Part shown: in pieces, positions 1-9,276 of the stretch
Position numbering within the stretch: position 1 is the stretch's first letter
How the letters are laid out: each line of letters starts with the position of its first letter
Assembly (NCBI RefSeq): GCF_009602435.1
Contig: NZ_VZDQ01000024.1
Span: 1 to 64,000, forward strand
Origin: Sediminibacillus terrae
GTDB taxonomy: Bacteria; Bacillota; Bacilli; Bacillales; Amphibacillaceae
DNA: 64,000 nt
Direction of reading: 5' to 3'
Made by a program: the position numbers and the translations under genes
Notes under the pieces: model-generated
What the model saw: the letters and a program-made list of their open reading frames with translations, nothing else
What the model was told of the DNA's origin: nothing
The model's database searches: none

Positions 1-862
1 AGACCTGGCCTTCTTCCAATTGGCCCATCGGTCTTAAAGCGCCATTCCCTCGATTGTCATAGACTGTGGTAGTGTCGGTCACTTTAAAATAACCCGCTTC
101 CGAGCCATCCCACGGATTCACGCTTTGGATGGTCATCTTCATGGACGATTGATCTTCAAGCTTCTTTTCCTCTTCCTGGACAGGATCAATCTTTTCTAGG
201 TTATTAGTATCGATCTCTTCTTCTGAGATACTTTCTTCCTCTTCTGCTATCGGTTCTCCTTTAGAATAAATGCCATCCTGGTTTACTGATTCATTGGTAG
301 GTCCTTCCTCAGTTCCAGCGTCTGCTATCTTAGTATCCTCTTCAATTACGGAGAGCTCCTCACCCGCCTTCTGAACCAAAGCACGGCTTCCATTATTGGT
401 CAAATAAAATGCCACATTCCCTATGTAAATAATGTTTTTACCGTTCTCACTTTTATATACAGGATACTCACTAATTTTTTCTAGTGCTGTTACCTTCTTT
501 TCTCCTGTTACATCTTTTGGGTATATAATTGCTTCCGGTTTAATTTCAACAAGTTTATACTCAGCGTTTGAGGGGAGTGATTGAAAAGTTGATATGTTAT
601 CTGTTGGCATTTCTGCCTTTTTAATATCTTCAGACGGAATACTAATTTGACCGTCTCCGAATTGTATGTTAATTTTCTCTTTGTCTATAACAGTTCCAAA
701 GAAGTACGTATTAGGATTAATTACGAATTGATTATTGATGTTTAAAGGTTTTTCGGAATATAAAACTTCAACTTTATTACTTTCACTAGCCATAAAAGCA
801 TGGGGAAAAATAACCATGGAAAATAAGAACAAATATATAAAAAAGATTATTTTACTTTTCAC
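1..862 (-). CDS. Secreted SH3-like repeat protein, 3' end outside window
   Basis: The frame stays open from a GTG at 862 to the left edge (287 codons), so the C-terminus is missing. The GTG has AAAGGAG about 9 nt upstream. Residues 1-25 form a signal peptide (KSKIIFFIYLFLFS then FPHAFMAS). Residues 26-170 are beta-rich with no motif I can name. Residues 175-240 are a very acidic E/D-rich linker. The last visible part (YFKVTDTTTVYDNRG...GALRPMGQLEEGQ) resembles the start of an SH3/GW-like wall-binding repeat, similar in style to the repeats of the glucosaminidase at 58576. It lies downstream of the tagH-like gene on the same strand, separated by a hairpin. The likely role is a wall-associated enzyme or binding protein, but the catalytic part, if any, is off the edge. 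Confidence 0.7.
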   Translation of the reverse strand, partial: MKSKIIFFIYLFLFSMVIFPHAFMASESNKVEVLYSEKPLNINNQFVINPNTYFFGTVIDKEKINIQFGDGQISIPSEDIKKAEMPTDNISTFQSLPSNAEYKLVEIKPEAIIYPKDVTGEKKVTALEKISEYPVYKSENGKNIIYIGNVAFYLTNNGSRALVQKAGEELSVIEEDTKIADAGTEEGPTNESVNQDGIYSKGEPIAEEEESISEEEIDTNNLEKIDPVQEEEKKLEDQSSMKMTIQSVNPWDGSEAGYFKVTDTTTVYDNRGNGALRPMGQLEEGQV

Positions 863-967
863 TATATTAGACTCCTTTTCACAAAAAATATAACCTCCCT
901 TATTTTATTATAAAGGAATTATTAAAGATAGATTTTTTTACCTCAAAGGGAATTCAATGTTAATAAA

Positions 968-1000
968 GCACGTAATATCCTAACTGGATTAACTACGTGC
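968..1000 (-). terminator. Hairpin downstream of tagH-like gene
   Basis: GCACGTA (968-974) pairs with TACGTGC (994-1000), with an inner ATCC/GGAT pair. It sits 34 nt after the stop of the minus-strand tagH-like gene. The following minus-strand bases are TTTATT, so the U-tract is weak. Confidence 0.45.
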
Positions 1001-1033
1001 CATTTAGAGAATAGATTCACTTTAAAATTTATA

Positions 1034-2656
1034 TCACCTTAAACTAATTTTCATTTCTTTTTGTATTGAATCTAAATACACATAATAGTTTTCTAAAGAC
1101 AAACAATAAAGAGTTCCATCAACTGATTTGATAAACGCTTCGTTCATTATTTCTTCTATCACCGAGTTATTAAAGTCTATTTCATTTATTTGTAAAGTAC
1201 CAACCTTATTATTATCAGTAATATAGGCTATATTTTCATAACTATATTCTACAATCAATTGGCCATCATCATTCAAATACTCATTTGTGATTCCTTGGGT
1301 AGTTTTTCTCAATTCCTCTAAATCACTACCTAACAATGAAATAAAAAATTCATAGGAATTTGATATTCTCCTAGGAAAGATATCAATGAAGTCTTCTATC
1401 TTCAAGTCAGATGTAATCTGCTCAGCTTGATCAATAATTAAAAGATCGTTTTTACTAAGGTAACCGCTAATACCATTAACTTCTACTTTATAAAAATTTT
1501 GTCGGGTCTCTTCTTCTAAAATATTCACCTTAGTTCCGAATGCTAAATCTTCAACTTTTTCCCTAGTGTCTATATTTTTATATATACTTGACTCATTTAC
1601 AATAATCCATCCATCCATATTTAGAATATCTTCAGGAGAAAGCTCTTGTACAGGTTCTCCTTTCTCTACTTGAGATACTAATTTTTCGTCTCCTTTATTG
1701 TTAAAACTATTATCTAATGCTTGAAGAGGATTTTCTATAAACATAAGGAATGTACTAAAAAGAAAAAGCAATAATAATATTGATAATTGAACTATATGAT
1801 GTTTCGAATGATTTTTTTTTCTATGTCGTGCATATCTTTTAGTTAAGACAGGTTCTTCTTTTCCATTTGATATCTGATTCCTTAATTTCTCATACCTATA
1901 CTCTTTTTTTTCTTTGTTAGATAAACTGTTAAACCAAGAAGTAAACTTTTTATATTTCTCTGCAACCTCTTTTGTTTCCCCAAAAAGTTCAACTCTTCCA
2001 AAGTTCAACCATAAAATTTTATCAGAAATTGATTGAACTTGTGGTAGCGAATGACTAATAAAAAATATAGTTTTTCCTTGAGCCTTGAATTCATCAAATT
2101 TGTCAGTACATTTTTGATAAAAAGTATTATCTCCTACTGATAAAGCTTCATCAACCACAAGGATATCGGGTTGTACATGAACGGAAATAGCAAACCCTAA
2201 TCTTGATTTCATTCCACTGGAATAACTCTTAATTGGTTGATCAATAAAATCTCCCAAATCGGCAAAGTCAATTATAGCTGGGGTTATCTCCTCAATTTCT
2301 TTCTTTTTCAACCCATGCATTAAGCATTTTAATTCTATATTTTCTCGTCCCGTAACAAAATTATTTAAGCCTGCTGAGATAGCAACTAATGAAGGGTCCC
2401 CCTTAACGGTTATCTCCCCAGAAGTAGGAGGAGCTATCTCAGCAAGTATGTTAGATAAGGTTGACTTTCCTGAGCCATTAATCCCTATGATTCCAATTGT
2501 CTCTCCCTTGAAGACTTCGAATGAGATATTTTTAAGAGCTGAAAATGTTTTCTTTTTTTGATTAAAGGAAAACATATCCAGTAAAATATCAGACTTTTTC
2601 CTATATAAATTATAAGTCTTGGAAACATTTGTTAATTTTACTATAGGGTTTTCCAT
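1034..2656 (-). CDS. tagH: TagH-like ABC exporter ATPase with extracellular SH3 domain
   Basis: ATP-binding subunit of an ABC-2 exporter of undecaprenyl-linked wall glycan, partner of the permease just upstream. I chose the ATG at 2656 because AGGAGG lies 6 nt before it; the longer frame has no ribosome site. Length is 540 residues. Walker A GINGSGKST is at 58-66, the TagH-type signature SSGMKSRLGF at 146-155, Walker B ILVVDE at 165-170 and the switch His in FFISHS near 202. Beyond the ATPase there is a basic linker, one membrane segment (about 287-307), and an outside domain with an SH3-like stretch (about 350-407). This layout matches B. subtilis TagH, which also has a C-terminal membrane/outside extension. 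A second TagH in this window (52743) lacks the extension. The substrate here is inferred to be the ManNAcA-type glycan made by the adjacent genes. Confidence 0.88.
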   Translation of the reverse strand: MENPIVKLTNVSKTYNLYRKKSDILLDMFSFNQKKKTFSALKNISFEVFKGETIGIIGINGSGKSTLSNILAEIAPPTSGEITVKGDPSLVAISAGLNNFVTGRENIELKCLMHGLKKKEIEEITPAIIDFADLGDFIDQPIKSYSSGMKSRLGFAISVHVQPDILVVDEALSVGDNTFYQKCTDKFDEFKAQGKTIFFISHSLPQVQSISDKILWLNFGRVELFGETKEVAEKYKKFTSWFNSLSNKEKKEYRYEKLRNQISNGKEEPVLTKRYARHRKKNHSKHHIVQLSILLLLFLFSTFLMFIENPLQALDNSFNNKGDEKLVSQVEKGEPVQELSPEDILNMDGWIIVNESSIYKNIDTREKVEDLAFGTKVNILEEETRQNFYKVEVNGISGYLSKNDLLIIDQAEQITSDLKIEDFIDIFPRRISNSYEFFISLLGSDLEELRKTTQGITNEYLNDDGQLIVEYSYENIAYITDNNKVGTLQINEIDFNNSVIEEIMNEAFIKSVDGTLYCLSLENYYVYLDSIQKEMKISLR

Positions 2657-2669
2657 AAGCAACCTCCTG

Positions 2670-3473
2670 CTATAAATAATCCACAAATTTATTTTTATAA
2701 TTTTCATGCAGAAGTGCACCCAAAAATAAAATCAATATTGTGAGTGACCAAAAATACAATGTGGTTCTCCAATCTTCATAAAACCATGTACTATTCAATA
2801 AAGAGTCCCTAAATCCATTGACGATGTATGCAAAAGGATTCAATTGAATTATAGTATGGTAACGTTCGGGAAATTCATTCACACTCCATAATATTGGAGT
2901 CATAAAAAACAACAACCGCATAGAAGTTTGGACCAGTAATTGGAAATCCCTGATAAGCGCTGAAATGGTCGAAGTAAAAATCGTTATAGAATATAGCAAC
3001 ATGAATAAACAGACTAAGTAATATGGAAGTTGTAAAATATATATATTTACTGGTATACCATAAACAATCATTACAACAGCAAGAATTAATAAAGTAATTA
3101 AGAAACCAAATATATTACTCATTATTGTAATAGATGGCAATATACTAACCGGAAACTTCATCTTCGAAACAAGATTTATTTTACTGTAAATACTATTTGA
3201 ACCTTGCACTATTGTAGGACTGATGAAGAACCAAGGAATCAACCCTACCAGCAGCCAAATGAAGAAGGGAGTTCCTTCAATAGGAACTCCATTTCTAATT
3301 CCCACTCCAAACACAAACCAATAAACACCTACTTGTAGTAAAGGGTTTATAAATTGCCAAAGTATCCCTAAAAAGTGCATTTGATATTTGCTCTTTGTCT
3401 CATAGAGAGCCACTCTTAAGATTAGTGGGAAATACAAAAACTGCTGTTTAATAGTATTTAGAACCGTCTTCAT
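2670..3473 (-). CDS. tagG: TagG-like ABC-2 exporter permease
   Basis: Integral membrane subunit of the glycan exporter, 267 residues, about six hydrophobic segments, ABC-2 family. The cytoplasmic N-terminus is followed by the family-typical LGILWQFINPLLQ and a QLNPFAYIVNGFRD stretch near the last loop. The ATG overlaps the stop of the upstream dehydrogenase gene by ATGA, so translation is probably coupled, and the ATPase partner starts 14 nt after its stop. This arrangement (dehydrogenase-permease-ATPase) places the exporter at the 3' end of the glycan operon. It would form a 2+2 complex with the TagH-like protein and flip the lipid-linked polymer outward. A paralogue lies at 53563; the two pairs probably serve different polymers, but sequence alone does not prove the split. 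Confidence 0.88.
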   Translation of the reverse strand: MKTVLNTIKQQFLYFPLILRVALYETKSKYQMHFLGILWQFINPLLQVGVYWFVFGVGIRNGVPIEGTPFFIWLLVGLIPWFFISPTIVQGSNSIYSKINLVSKMKFPVSILPSITIMSNIFGFLITLLILAVVMIVYGIPVNIYILQLPYYLVCLFMLLYSITIFTSTISALIRDFQLLVQTSMRLLFFMTPILWSVNEFPERYHTIIQLNPFAYIVNGFRDSLLNSTWFYEDWRTTLYFWSLTILILFLGALLHENYKNKFVDYL

Positions 3474-4747
3474 ACTGGTAGATATGAGCGTTTCGTATTT
3501 TGATAAAGGTTTCCAAAATTAATATATTGAACATCCTTTGGTAGAGTTGAAATAACATTCTTGGTATCAAATATTCTTGCATGATTCATTCCTTTAAATT
3601 TAGACCAGTCCATATCCCTAAACTCATTATGATCGGTCAATATCACTACTAAATCTGAATCCTGTAAGGCCTTTTCAATGTCATTATCAACCCAGTCATT
3701 TTCCACATGTGGATCATACGCACTCACTTCATAATTTGAATTCGTTTTTAAGTGTGAATAAATATCCATTGCTGGGCTCTCACGAATATCATCTACATTC
3801 CCTTTGTAAGCTAGGCCAAATATAGATACCTTCCGACCACTGACTTGTTCCATAAGTTCATTTATATGTTCTACTACATAACCAGGCATAGATGTATTGA
3901 TAGATCTAGATAAGCCAATTAACTTAGCTGCTTCTGGTGCTTTAGATACAATAAAATAAGGATCTACAGCCAAACAATGTCCTCCTACACCTGGACCAGG
4001 AGTATGCATATTAACTCTTGGATGTTTATTTGCCATTTCTATAACGTCTAATGCATTTATTTCTAACTCATTACAAACTTTAGTTAACTCATTTGCTAAA
4101 GCTATATTTACATCTCGAAAAGTGTTTTCCATTAACTTAGACATTTCAGCTGTTTTTGCATTGGTCTTAAGAATTTCTCCTTTTACAAATGTACTATAGA
4201 CCATAGCCCCTGCTTCCGTACACTGGGGAGTTATTCCTCCCACAATTCTATTATTATATATGAGTTCATGCATAATCTGCCCTGGAAGTACACGCTCCGG
4301 ACAATGTACTAAGAAAATATCTTCTCCAATGATAAATCCCACTTCTTCTATAAGAGGTTTTACCACATCATCCATTGTACGAGGAGCAATCGTAGATTCA
4401 ACAATTACCACATTACCTTTTCTGAGGACTGGTATTACATTTTTCACTGCACTAATAACATAACTTGGATCCATAGATTTATGTTCATCATTATTGTTAG
4501 GTGTAGGAACAGAAATAATAAAGGCATCGGCCCTTTCAGGCGATAATGCAGCTTTAAATGTTCCTCTTTTAATAACCTCTTCTAATGCTTCTTGAAGGCC
4601 CGGTTCTTCTATATGAATATTGCCTGCATTCAATGATTCAATTACTTCCGGTTTAACATCTACACCTACAACTTCCACATCATGTTTAGCAAACATAATA
4701 GATGTTGGAAGACCTATATACCCCAAGCCCATTGTATTTATTTTCAT
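3470..4747 (-). CDS. wecC: UDP-N-acetyl-D-mannosamine dehydrogenase (WecC-type)
   Basis: NAD-dependent oxidation of UDP-ManNAc to UDP-ManNAcA. The 425 residues have the UDP-sugar dehydrogenase layout: Rossmann start MGLGYIGLPTSIMFA, central SVPTPNN and STIAPRT, and catalytic Cys258 within GVGGHCLAVDPYF, a form typical of WecC/CapL enzymes rather than UDP-glucose dehydrogenases. The C-terminal UDP-binding domain contains FGLAYKGNVDDIRESP. The stop overlaps the tagG-like start by 4 nt; upstream lies a GT4 gene with a 22-nt gap. The enzyme implies a uronic acid residue in the polymer. No UDP-GlcNAc 2-epimerase (mnaA/wecB) gene is seen in the window, so UDP-ManNAc must come from elsewhere. Related dehydrogenases that use UDP-GlcNAc or UDP-GalNAc cannot be fully excluded. 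Confidence 0.85.
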   Translation of the reverse strand: MKINTMGLGYIGLPTSIMFAKHDVEVVGVDVKPEVIESLNAGNIHIEEPGLQEALEEVIKRGTFKAALSPERADAFIISVPTPNNNDEHKSMDPSYVISAVKNVIPVLRKGNVVIVESTIAPRTMDDVVKPLIEEVGFIIGEDIFLVHCPERVLPGQIMHELIYNNRIVGGITPQCTEAGAMVYSTFVKGEILKTNAKTAEMSKLMENTFRDVNIALANELTKVCNELEINALDVIEMANKHPRVNMHTPGPGVGGHCLAVDPYFIVSKAPEAAKLIGLSRSINTSMPGYVVEHINELMEQVSGRKVSIFGLAYKGNVDDIRESPAMDIYSHLKTNSNYEVSAYDPHVENDWVDNDIEKALQDSDLVVILTDHNEFRDMDWSKFKGMNHARIFDTKNVISTLPKDVQYINFGNLYQNTKRSYLPV

Positions 4748-4769
4748 AATTTTTAATTCCTCCTGTTTT

Positions 4770-5750
4770 TCACAAACTAACTATAAGTTTCTCCCATTCC
4801 AAACCAATCTTCTCAATGCTGAAGTTATCATTTACATATTTTTTTAACTCTTGCATCGTCTGTTGATCATAGCTAACATTTTTTATTCTTTCAACGGATT
4901 CTTCTACACTTGTCATTAAATATTTTTCTGGATAAATTGTATTACTACCATCCCAATTTAAGATAATTGGATAAGTACCCGAAGCCATCCCCTCGCTTGG
5001 TGATAAATGAAAACTTTCAAAGTCACTAGTTGAAAGAATAAACCCTATTTTCGTAAACCATTCTGGTATGTCACTTCCGAAACCATCAAATATTACAGAA
5101 TCTTTCCATGGAGCCTTTTCAATTCTCTCATATAAACTCGTATAGTATAATCTTTCTTCTTCTTTTCTCCAAAGCCAGGGATACTCTTCAGGACGTTTTC
5201 CTTTTATATAAAGCGTATATCTTGAATCTTCATTCCAAAGTTTTTCTAAAATATCTACTGCTAAATCCAATCTTTTTCTTTTAGGACTCATTCCCACAAA
5301 TCCTAAGTTGAATTTTGGTTTATCCTTTACTCTATCAAATTTTTTAGTATCTATTACATTATATATCATTGTCATTTTCTGTCTAGGGAACTTAAACACT
5401 CTATAGAATTCTTCATATACATAAGGAGAAATGGCTATAATTTTATCAATGTTACTTAAATTAAACCTTTTCGGATAAGGTGTATCGACTTCTTGTAAAT
5501 GCATTCTTACAATCAGTTTTTGGTGCGAGAGCTTGTTTTGGGAATACCACACAGCATTGCCGAGCCCCCATTCACATACAATAACATCTGCCCAATGCAA
5601 ATATTTTAGACTTTCCTCTTCATCATGCCCCGTATGTCCCTTCCAAACATCCTCCTTAACATCAAACCCTTCCCTTAATTCAAAGTAATTAATTATGTTG
5701 GTTGCAAATTTCAAATCATGCCCAGCAAACAATATATTAATATTTCCCAT
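4770..5750 (-). CDS. GT4-type glycosyltransferase
   Basis: Cytoplasmic GT-B fold glycosyltransferase, 326 residues. The ATG at 5750 is used because GAGGG lies 8 nt upstream; the longer frame runs into the preceding gene without a ribosome site. The N-terminal domain starts NINILFAGHDLKF. The C-terminal domain shows LGFVGMSPKRKRLD, IFDGFGSDIPEW and the donor-site stretch SDFESFHLSPSEGMASGTYP, where FE..HLSP.EGMA is the GT4 EX7E-like signature. It is ten bases downstream of the 1171-residue protein and upstream of the dehydrogenase, inside the glycan operon. It presumably adds one sugar to the lipid-linked repeat; donor and acceptor are not determinable from sequence. Confidence 0.78.
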   Translation of the reverse strand: MGNINILFAGHDLKFATNIINYFELREGFDVKEDVWKGHTGHDEEESLKYLHWADVIVCEWGLGNAVWYSQNKLSHQKLIVRMHLQEVDTPYPKRFNLSNIDKIIAISPYVYEEFYRVFKFPRQKMTMIYNVIDTKKFDRVKDKPKFNLGFVGMSPKRKRLDLAVDILEKLWNEDSRYTLYIKGKRPEEYPWLWRKEEERLYYTSLYERIEKAPWKDSVIFDGFGSDIPEWFTKIGFILSTSDFESFHLSPSEGMASGTYPIILNWDGSNTIYPEKYLMTSVEESVERIKNVSYDQQTMQELKKYVNDNFSIEKIGLEWEKLIVSL

Positions 5751-5760
5751 AATTTTACCC

Positions 5761-8700
5761 TCAGATCTCAATATAATCTTCAATCTCTTTTATATAATTT
5801 GGTTGAAGTTTTTCTTTATAAGCTCCTTCTACGTAATTTAACTTGTTGCTACTATAAAATTGCTTACCATATTTAAAATAAGGAGAAAAGTCACTTTTCA
5901 CTATAAAGCTCTTCAGCAACTCTTCTAACGAAGCTTTACTAAAGACATTCGTTTTAATAATTGTTCTAGAAGCAGACAAACTTGAAACAAAAGTGTACTC
6001 AAGACCTGAATTACTCTCCAAGAGCATCCCCTTATCCATAGTAAAGTAATTAAACTTACCAATAAAGTCACTATCGGTGTACAAGGTACTTAACATTAAA
6101 TCCAGAAGATAATTTTTTCCATAATAATCCTCCAAGGAAAAGTAAGCTATATAAGGAGTATCAACCCATTCCAATATATTATTATAGTTATGCATGTAAC
6201 TTCTTATAAAAGTCTGGATAGAATCATCATTATATTTATTATACATTTCTAAATATCCATCAAAAGTGTCCACTAAAACAAGCAATTTCTTATGTTTGTA
6301 TGCTTGCCTATTAAATTGTTGCAGAATTTGTAGATATTCTTCTTTAGTTGATGCAAATGCAATAACACTAACTTCGGGATATTGAAAATCAAAATTCAAG
6401 CCTGCATTTTTAACTATAGAATATAATCTATTTGTGTAGGTATGTTTTGTTAGTACTTCCCTAATTCCAATTATAGATTTCTTGTTATAAAAGCTTTCTT
6501 CTTCCAGTAGCTTTCTAAAGGATTCATCTAAATCTTCAGGATTTTCTTCCATTTCAACTAAATCCCCAAAAATATTTGAAACACCCTGAGCATAGGTACT
6601 TATTACGGGAGTCCCACATGCCAATCCTTCAAAAACGCGTCTAGAAAACATGGTTGGTGAATCTTTCACAGTATTAACATTGATCATTACTTGATAGCCT
6701 TTGTAGGCTTTATCAATTTCATAATATTTTAGATTCCCTTTTATAAATGGTTGGAATCTCTCTGGAAACTGATGATTAGGCATTAACCCTTTTTTAGTCA
6801 TCAAATAGTTCCTATCATAAATATCTAATCCGAATTTCGAAGCTGAATCTAATAGCCTATCCATGTCTACTGATCTTTCTTCGTGATGACGGTAATAGGA
6901 ACCTGCAAAGCATGCTTTCTTTTCCCTTTCATCAACAATTTTCATCGGATTATGGATTAAAGGTTGAGCAGCAAAGGGCAAGGCATAAACGTTACTATGA
7001 CCTACACTTTTTTGATAGCTTTCAATCATATTCTCATCTGTGGTATAAATATAATCAAATTTTTTTGCTGTTTCAATAAATCTATTAAAATGGACCGGAT
7101 CTTCTTTATTCCAAAATACAGTTGGTATATTATGCTGTCTACACCAATCAATCAGCATAGCTAGGGGCTTAGAATTTTCTTCTCCATAATCACCAACCCT
7201 TTTATTCCACGTTCCATCATTCCCATTCCACGCCGATTCCACCATTAATAAGTCTGGTTCTTCACTAGTTAAAACTTCCAACCAATTTTCTGGGGTAAAC
7301 TGAATAAGATTACACTCGTATTTATAGCTTTCATAAGTAAACTCATCAAAAATTACGGCCATTTTTAACTTTTTTAGTGGTTTGTCCGGTAAAAGGTTTA
7401 ATTTATTCACTTCAAATTTATCAATAAAGTTTAAAGACCGTTCACTCTTAAAGGACTCTATCTCTTTAATTTCAAATTTGGATATTTCAAAAGCACCTTC
7501 TCCTGCAACCCTTAAAGCAATTCTAAATTGGGTTACTTCAGGAGATGGTTTTATTTTCATAGAAGAATTAGGCTTCAATTGTAAAACCTGAATCTTTGTA
7601 TTGTTTGAATATCCTATAAACATGGGCAACAGATTAACCCCATCATCAACTTGGGATTTAACAGAAAACTCATATTCATATCCTTTTTGAATATCCATTA
7701 ATTTAGTTGTAGGCATCTTTCCAAAACTTGTATTGTTTTCTTTATAGGATATATATAAGTGTTTACCTACTGGAATATTTATGTTTCCTGTTAAGTTATC
7801 TTTTTTAGTATCAAGCTTTATATTTTTTTGGTTAGTCGAATGCCATAAAACGCTAGACAAGTCCAACTCCATACTATTTGTGATTTCAATCGGTTTTTCA
7901 TCAATATTAATTTCCAGGTTTTTGAAATAACCTTCACCTGTGATTCTAATCATGAACCCAACCGATAAGACATCTTTATCAAAGATTATATTGAGACTTT
8001 CATTTAAAGGAACTTCATCTAATATGTTTTGCCCGCCCTCAGTATATCCAATTATTAAAAGCGAGATATTTGTTTTGTTATACGTTTCTCCCGATGGCAT
8101 TATAGTGTAACTTTTACCGTCTAATGGGGTAATAAACTGAACCTCACTTTGATCAACGCATGTTAAATGTCTAAATTGGTTCCCTTTCAATTTTGTTTCA
8201 AAAATATCATACTTTTGAGAGTAATTTATTTTATCATCTTTTCTTTTCCAACCAATTAATGTTTCGCTGTTCAACCTGTAACTTTTTTGATGTTTTATCT
8301 CTAGATGCTTCTTAATTGGCGGCAACTCTTTTCCCCACCAGTAAAACTCATTATTTATTATTATTTCCTCAACACTAAAGGTTCCTTTTCCCGAAACACG
8401 AATTGCTAACCTGAAATAATCATATTCGTCGTCCAAACTTATATTGCTCTTCTCATTTAGCTTTATTTCACTACTATTGTTTTTTATTCCATCACAATAA
8501 AGAATAATCACTAATTTAACATCTACATTTGTTGTCTTTTGCCCATTAAAAAACACAGATAAGGAATTAGTGTCATTGATTGGGATACCATTTCCTTGAA
8601 GATTTTCAAACTTTGCGTTAGGTTCACTGTGAACTAAATATGTGTACCCTTGATCTACAAAATCAGCTTTAAAAGTGTTGTTTTCACTACTGTAAGAAAG

Positions 8701-9276
8701 ATAAGTGTTTTCAGGAACATACCAATCACAAAAACTCAGGTAATGATATGTACTGTTTTTTTCCTCGTTTTTTTCTTCCCAAAGTATATTATTGTTGAGT
8801 TGCAATCGCTCAAGTTTAAGCTTTCCTTTTCCTTTAAATCGTATTGCAATCCTTATTTTTTCTATTTCTTCAGATAAAGTAATCTTTCTATTAGTATTTA
8901 AATCAGCTTTTAGTGTTTCAACTTTCCCACTATTATTATAGGAAAATACAAAAAAATCCACTTCTAGGGCACCAAGTTTTTTACCTTCGAATTTAAGAAT
9001 GTTTTCATTTTGCCCTTTTTCGAATGGGATAGAATAGTTAGGGATATGGTCAAATCCATTGTTCTTCTCTAAGTACGTTAGATAACATTGATTATTTTCA
9101 GGAATGTTTACTTCGATAAAATTACTATTCTCATTATACATAATGTTATCATTTGTCTTTTTAAACCATTGAGATCCATGGATTAATTCTTCGAAAATTG
9201 ATCCGGAGTTTCTTTTATTAAGCCAAGCCCTCTTTTCTTGTATGGATTTTAGCCTCTGTTTGATATTAATCGTCAT
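5761..9276 (-). CDS. Four-repeat beta-domain protein with CgeB-like glycosyltransferase
   Basis: 1171 residues, no signal peptide or membrane segment, so probably cytoplasmic. Residues about 35-610 hold four related units of roughly 147 residues, each ending with a motif like FRLAIRVSGKGTFSVEE (centres near 150, 296, 447 and 592). They look like beta-sandwich, carbohydrate-binding-type domains, but I cannot name a family. Residues about 636-960 resemble DUF3880/CgeB-type GT-B transferases (LKMAVIFDEFTYESY, VFWNKEDPVHF, CFAGSYY, FEGLACGTPVISTYAQG). Residues 960-1171 look like a degenerate GT-A-type domain. The ATG at 9276 has AAAGGAG 10 nt before it and overlaps the methyltransferase stop by ATGA. 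The repeats could hold the growing polymer near the transferase; that role is inference. Confidence 0.72.
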   Translation of the reverse strand: MTINIKQRLKSIQEKRAWLNKRNSGSIFEELIHGSQWFKKTNDNIMYNENSNFIEVNIPENNQCYLTYLEKNNGFDHIPNYSIPFEKGQNENILKFEGKKLGALEVDFFVFSYNNSGKVETLKADLNTNRKITLSEEIEKIRIAIRFKGKGKLKLERLQLNNNILWEEKNEEKNSTYHYLSFCDWYVPENTYLSYSSENNTFKADFVDQGYTYLVHSEPNAKFENLQGNGIPINDTNSLSVFFNGQKTTNVDVKLVIILYCDGIKNNSSEIKLNEKSNISLDDEYDYFRLAIRVSGKGTFSVEEIIINNEFYWWGKELPPIKKHLEIKHQKSYRLNSETLIGWKRKDDKINYSQKYDIFETKLKGNQFRHLTCVDQSEVQFITPLDGKSYTIMPSGETYNKTNISLLIIGYTEGGQNILDEVPLNESLNIIFDKDVLSVGFMIRITGEGYFKNLEINIDEKPIEITNSMELDLSSVLWHSTNQKNIKLDTKKDNLTGNINIPVGKHLYISYKENNTSFGKMPTTKLMDIQKGYEYEFSVKSQVDDGVNLLPMFIGYSNNTKIQVLQLKPNSSMKIKPSPEVTQFRIALRVAGEGAFEISKFEIKEIESFKSERSLNFIDKFEVNKLNLLPDKPLKKLKMAVIFDEFTYESYKYECNLIQFTPENWLEVLTSEEPDLLMVESAWNGNDGTWNKRVGDYGEENSKPLAMLIDWCRQHNIPTVFWNKEDPVHFNRFIETAKKFDYIYTTDENMIESYQKSVGHSNVYALPFAAQPLIHNPMKIVDEREKKACFAGSYYRHHEERSVDMDRLLDSASKFGLDIYDRNYLMTKKGLMPNHQFPERFQPFIKGNLKYYEIDKAYKGYQVMINVNTVKDSPTMFSRRVFEGLACGTPVISTYAQGVSNIFGDLVEMEENPEDLDESFRKLLEEESFYNKKSIIGIREVLTKHTYTNRLYSIVKNAGLNFDFQYPEVSVIAFASTKEEYLQILQQFNRQAYKHKKLLVLVDTFDGYLEMYNKYNDDSIQTFIRSYMHNYNNILEWVDTPYIAYFSLEDYYGKNYLLDLMLSTLYTDSDFIGKFNYFTMDKGMLLESNSGLEYTFVSSLSASRTIIKTNVFSKASLEELLKSFIVKSDFSPYFKYGKQFYSSNKLNYVEGAYKEKLQPNYIKEIEDYIEI

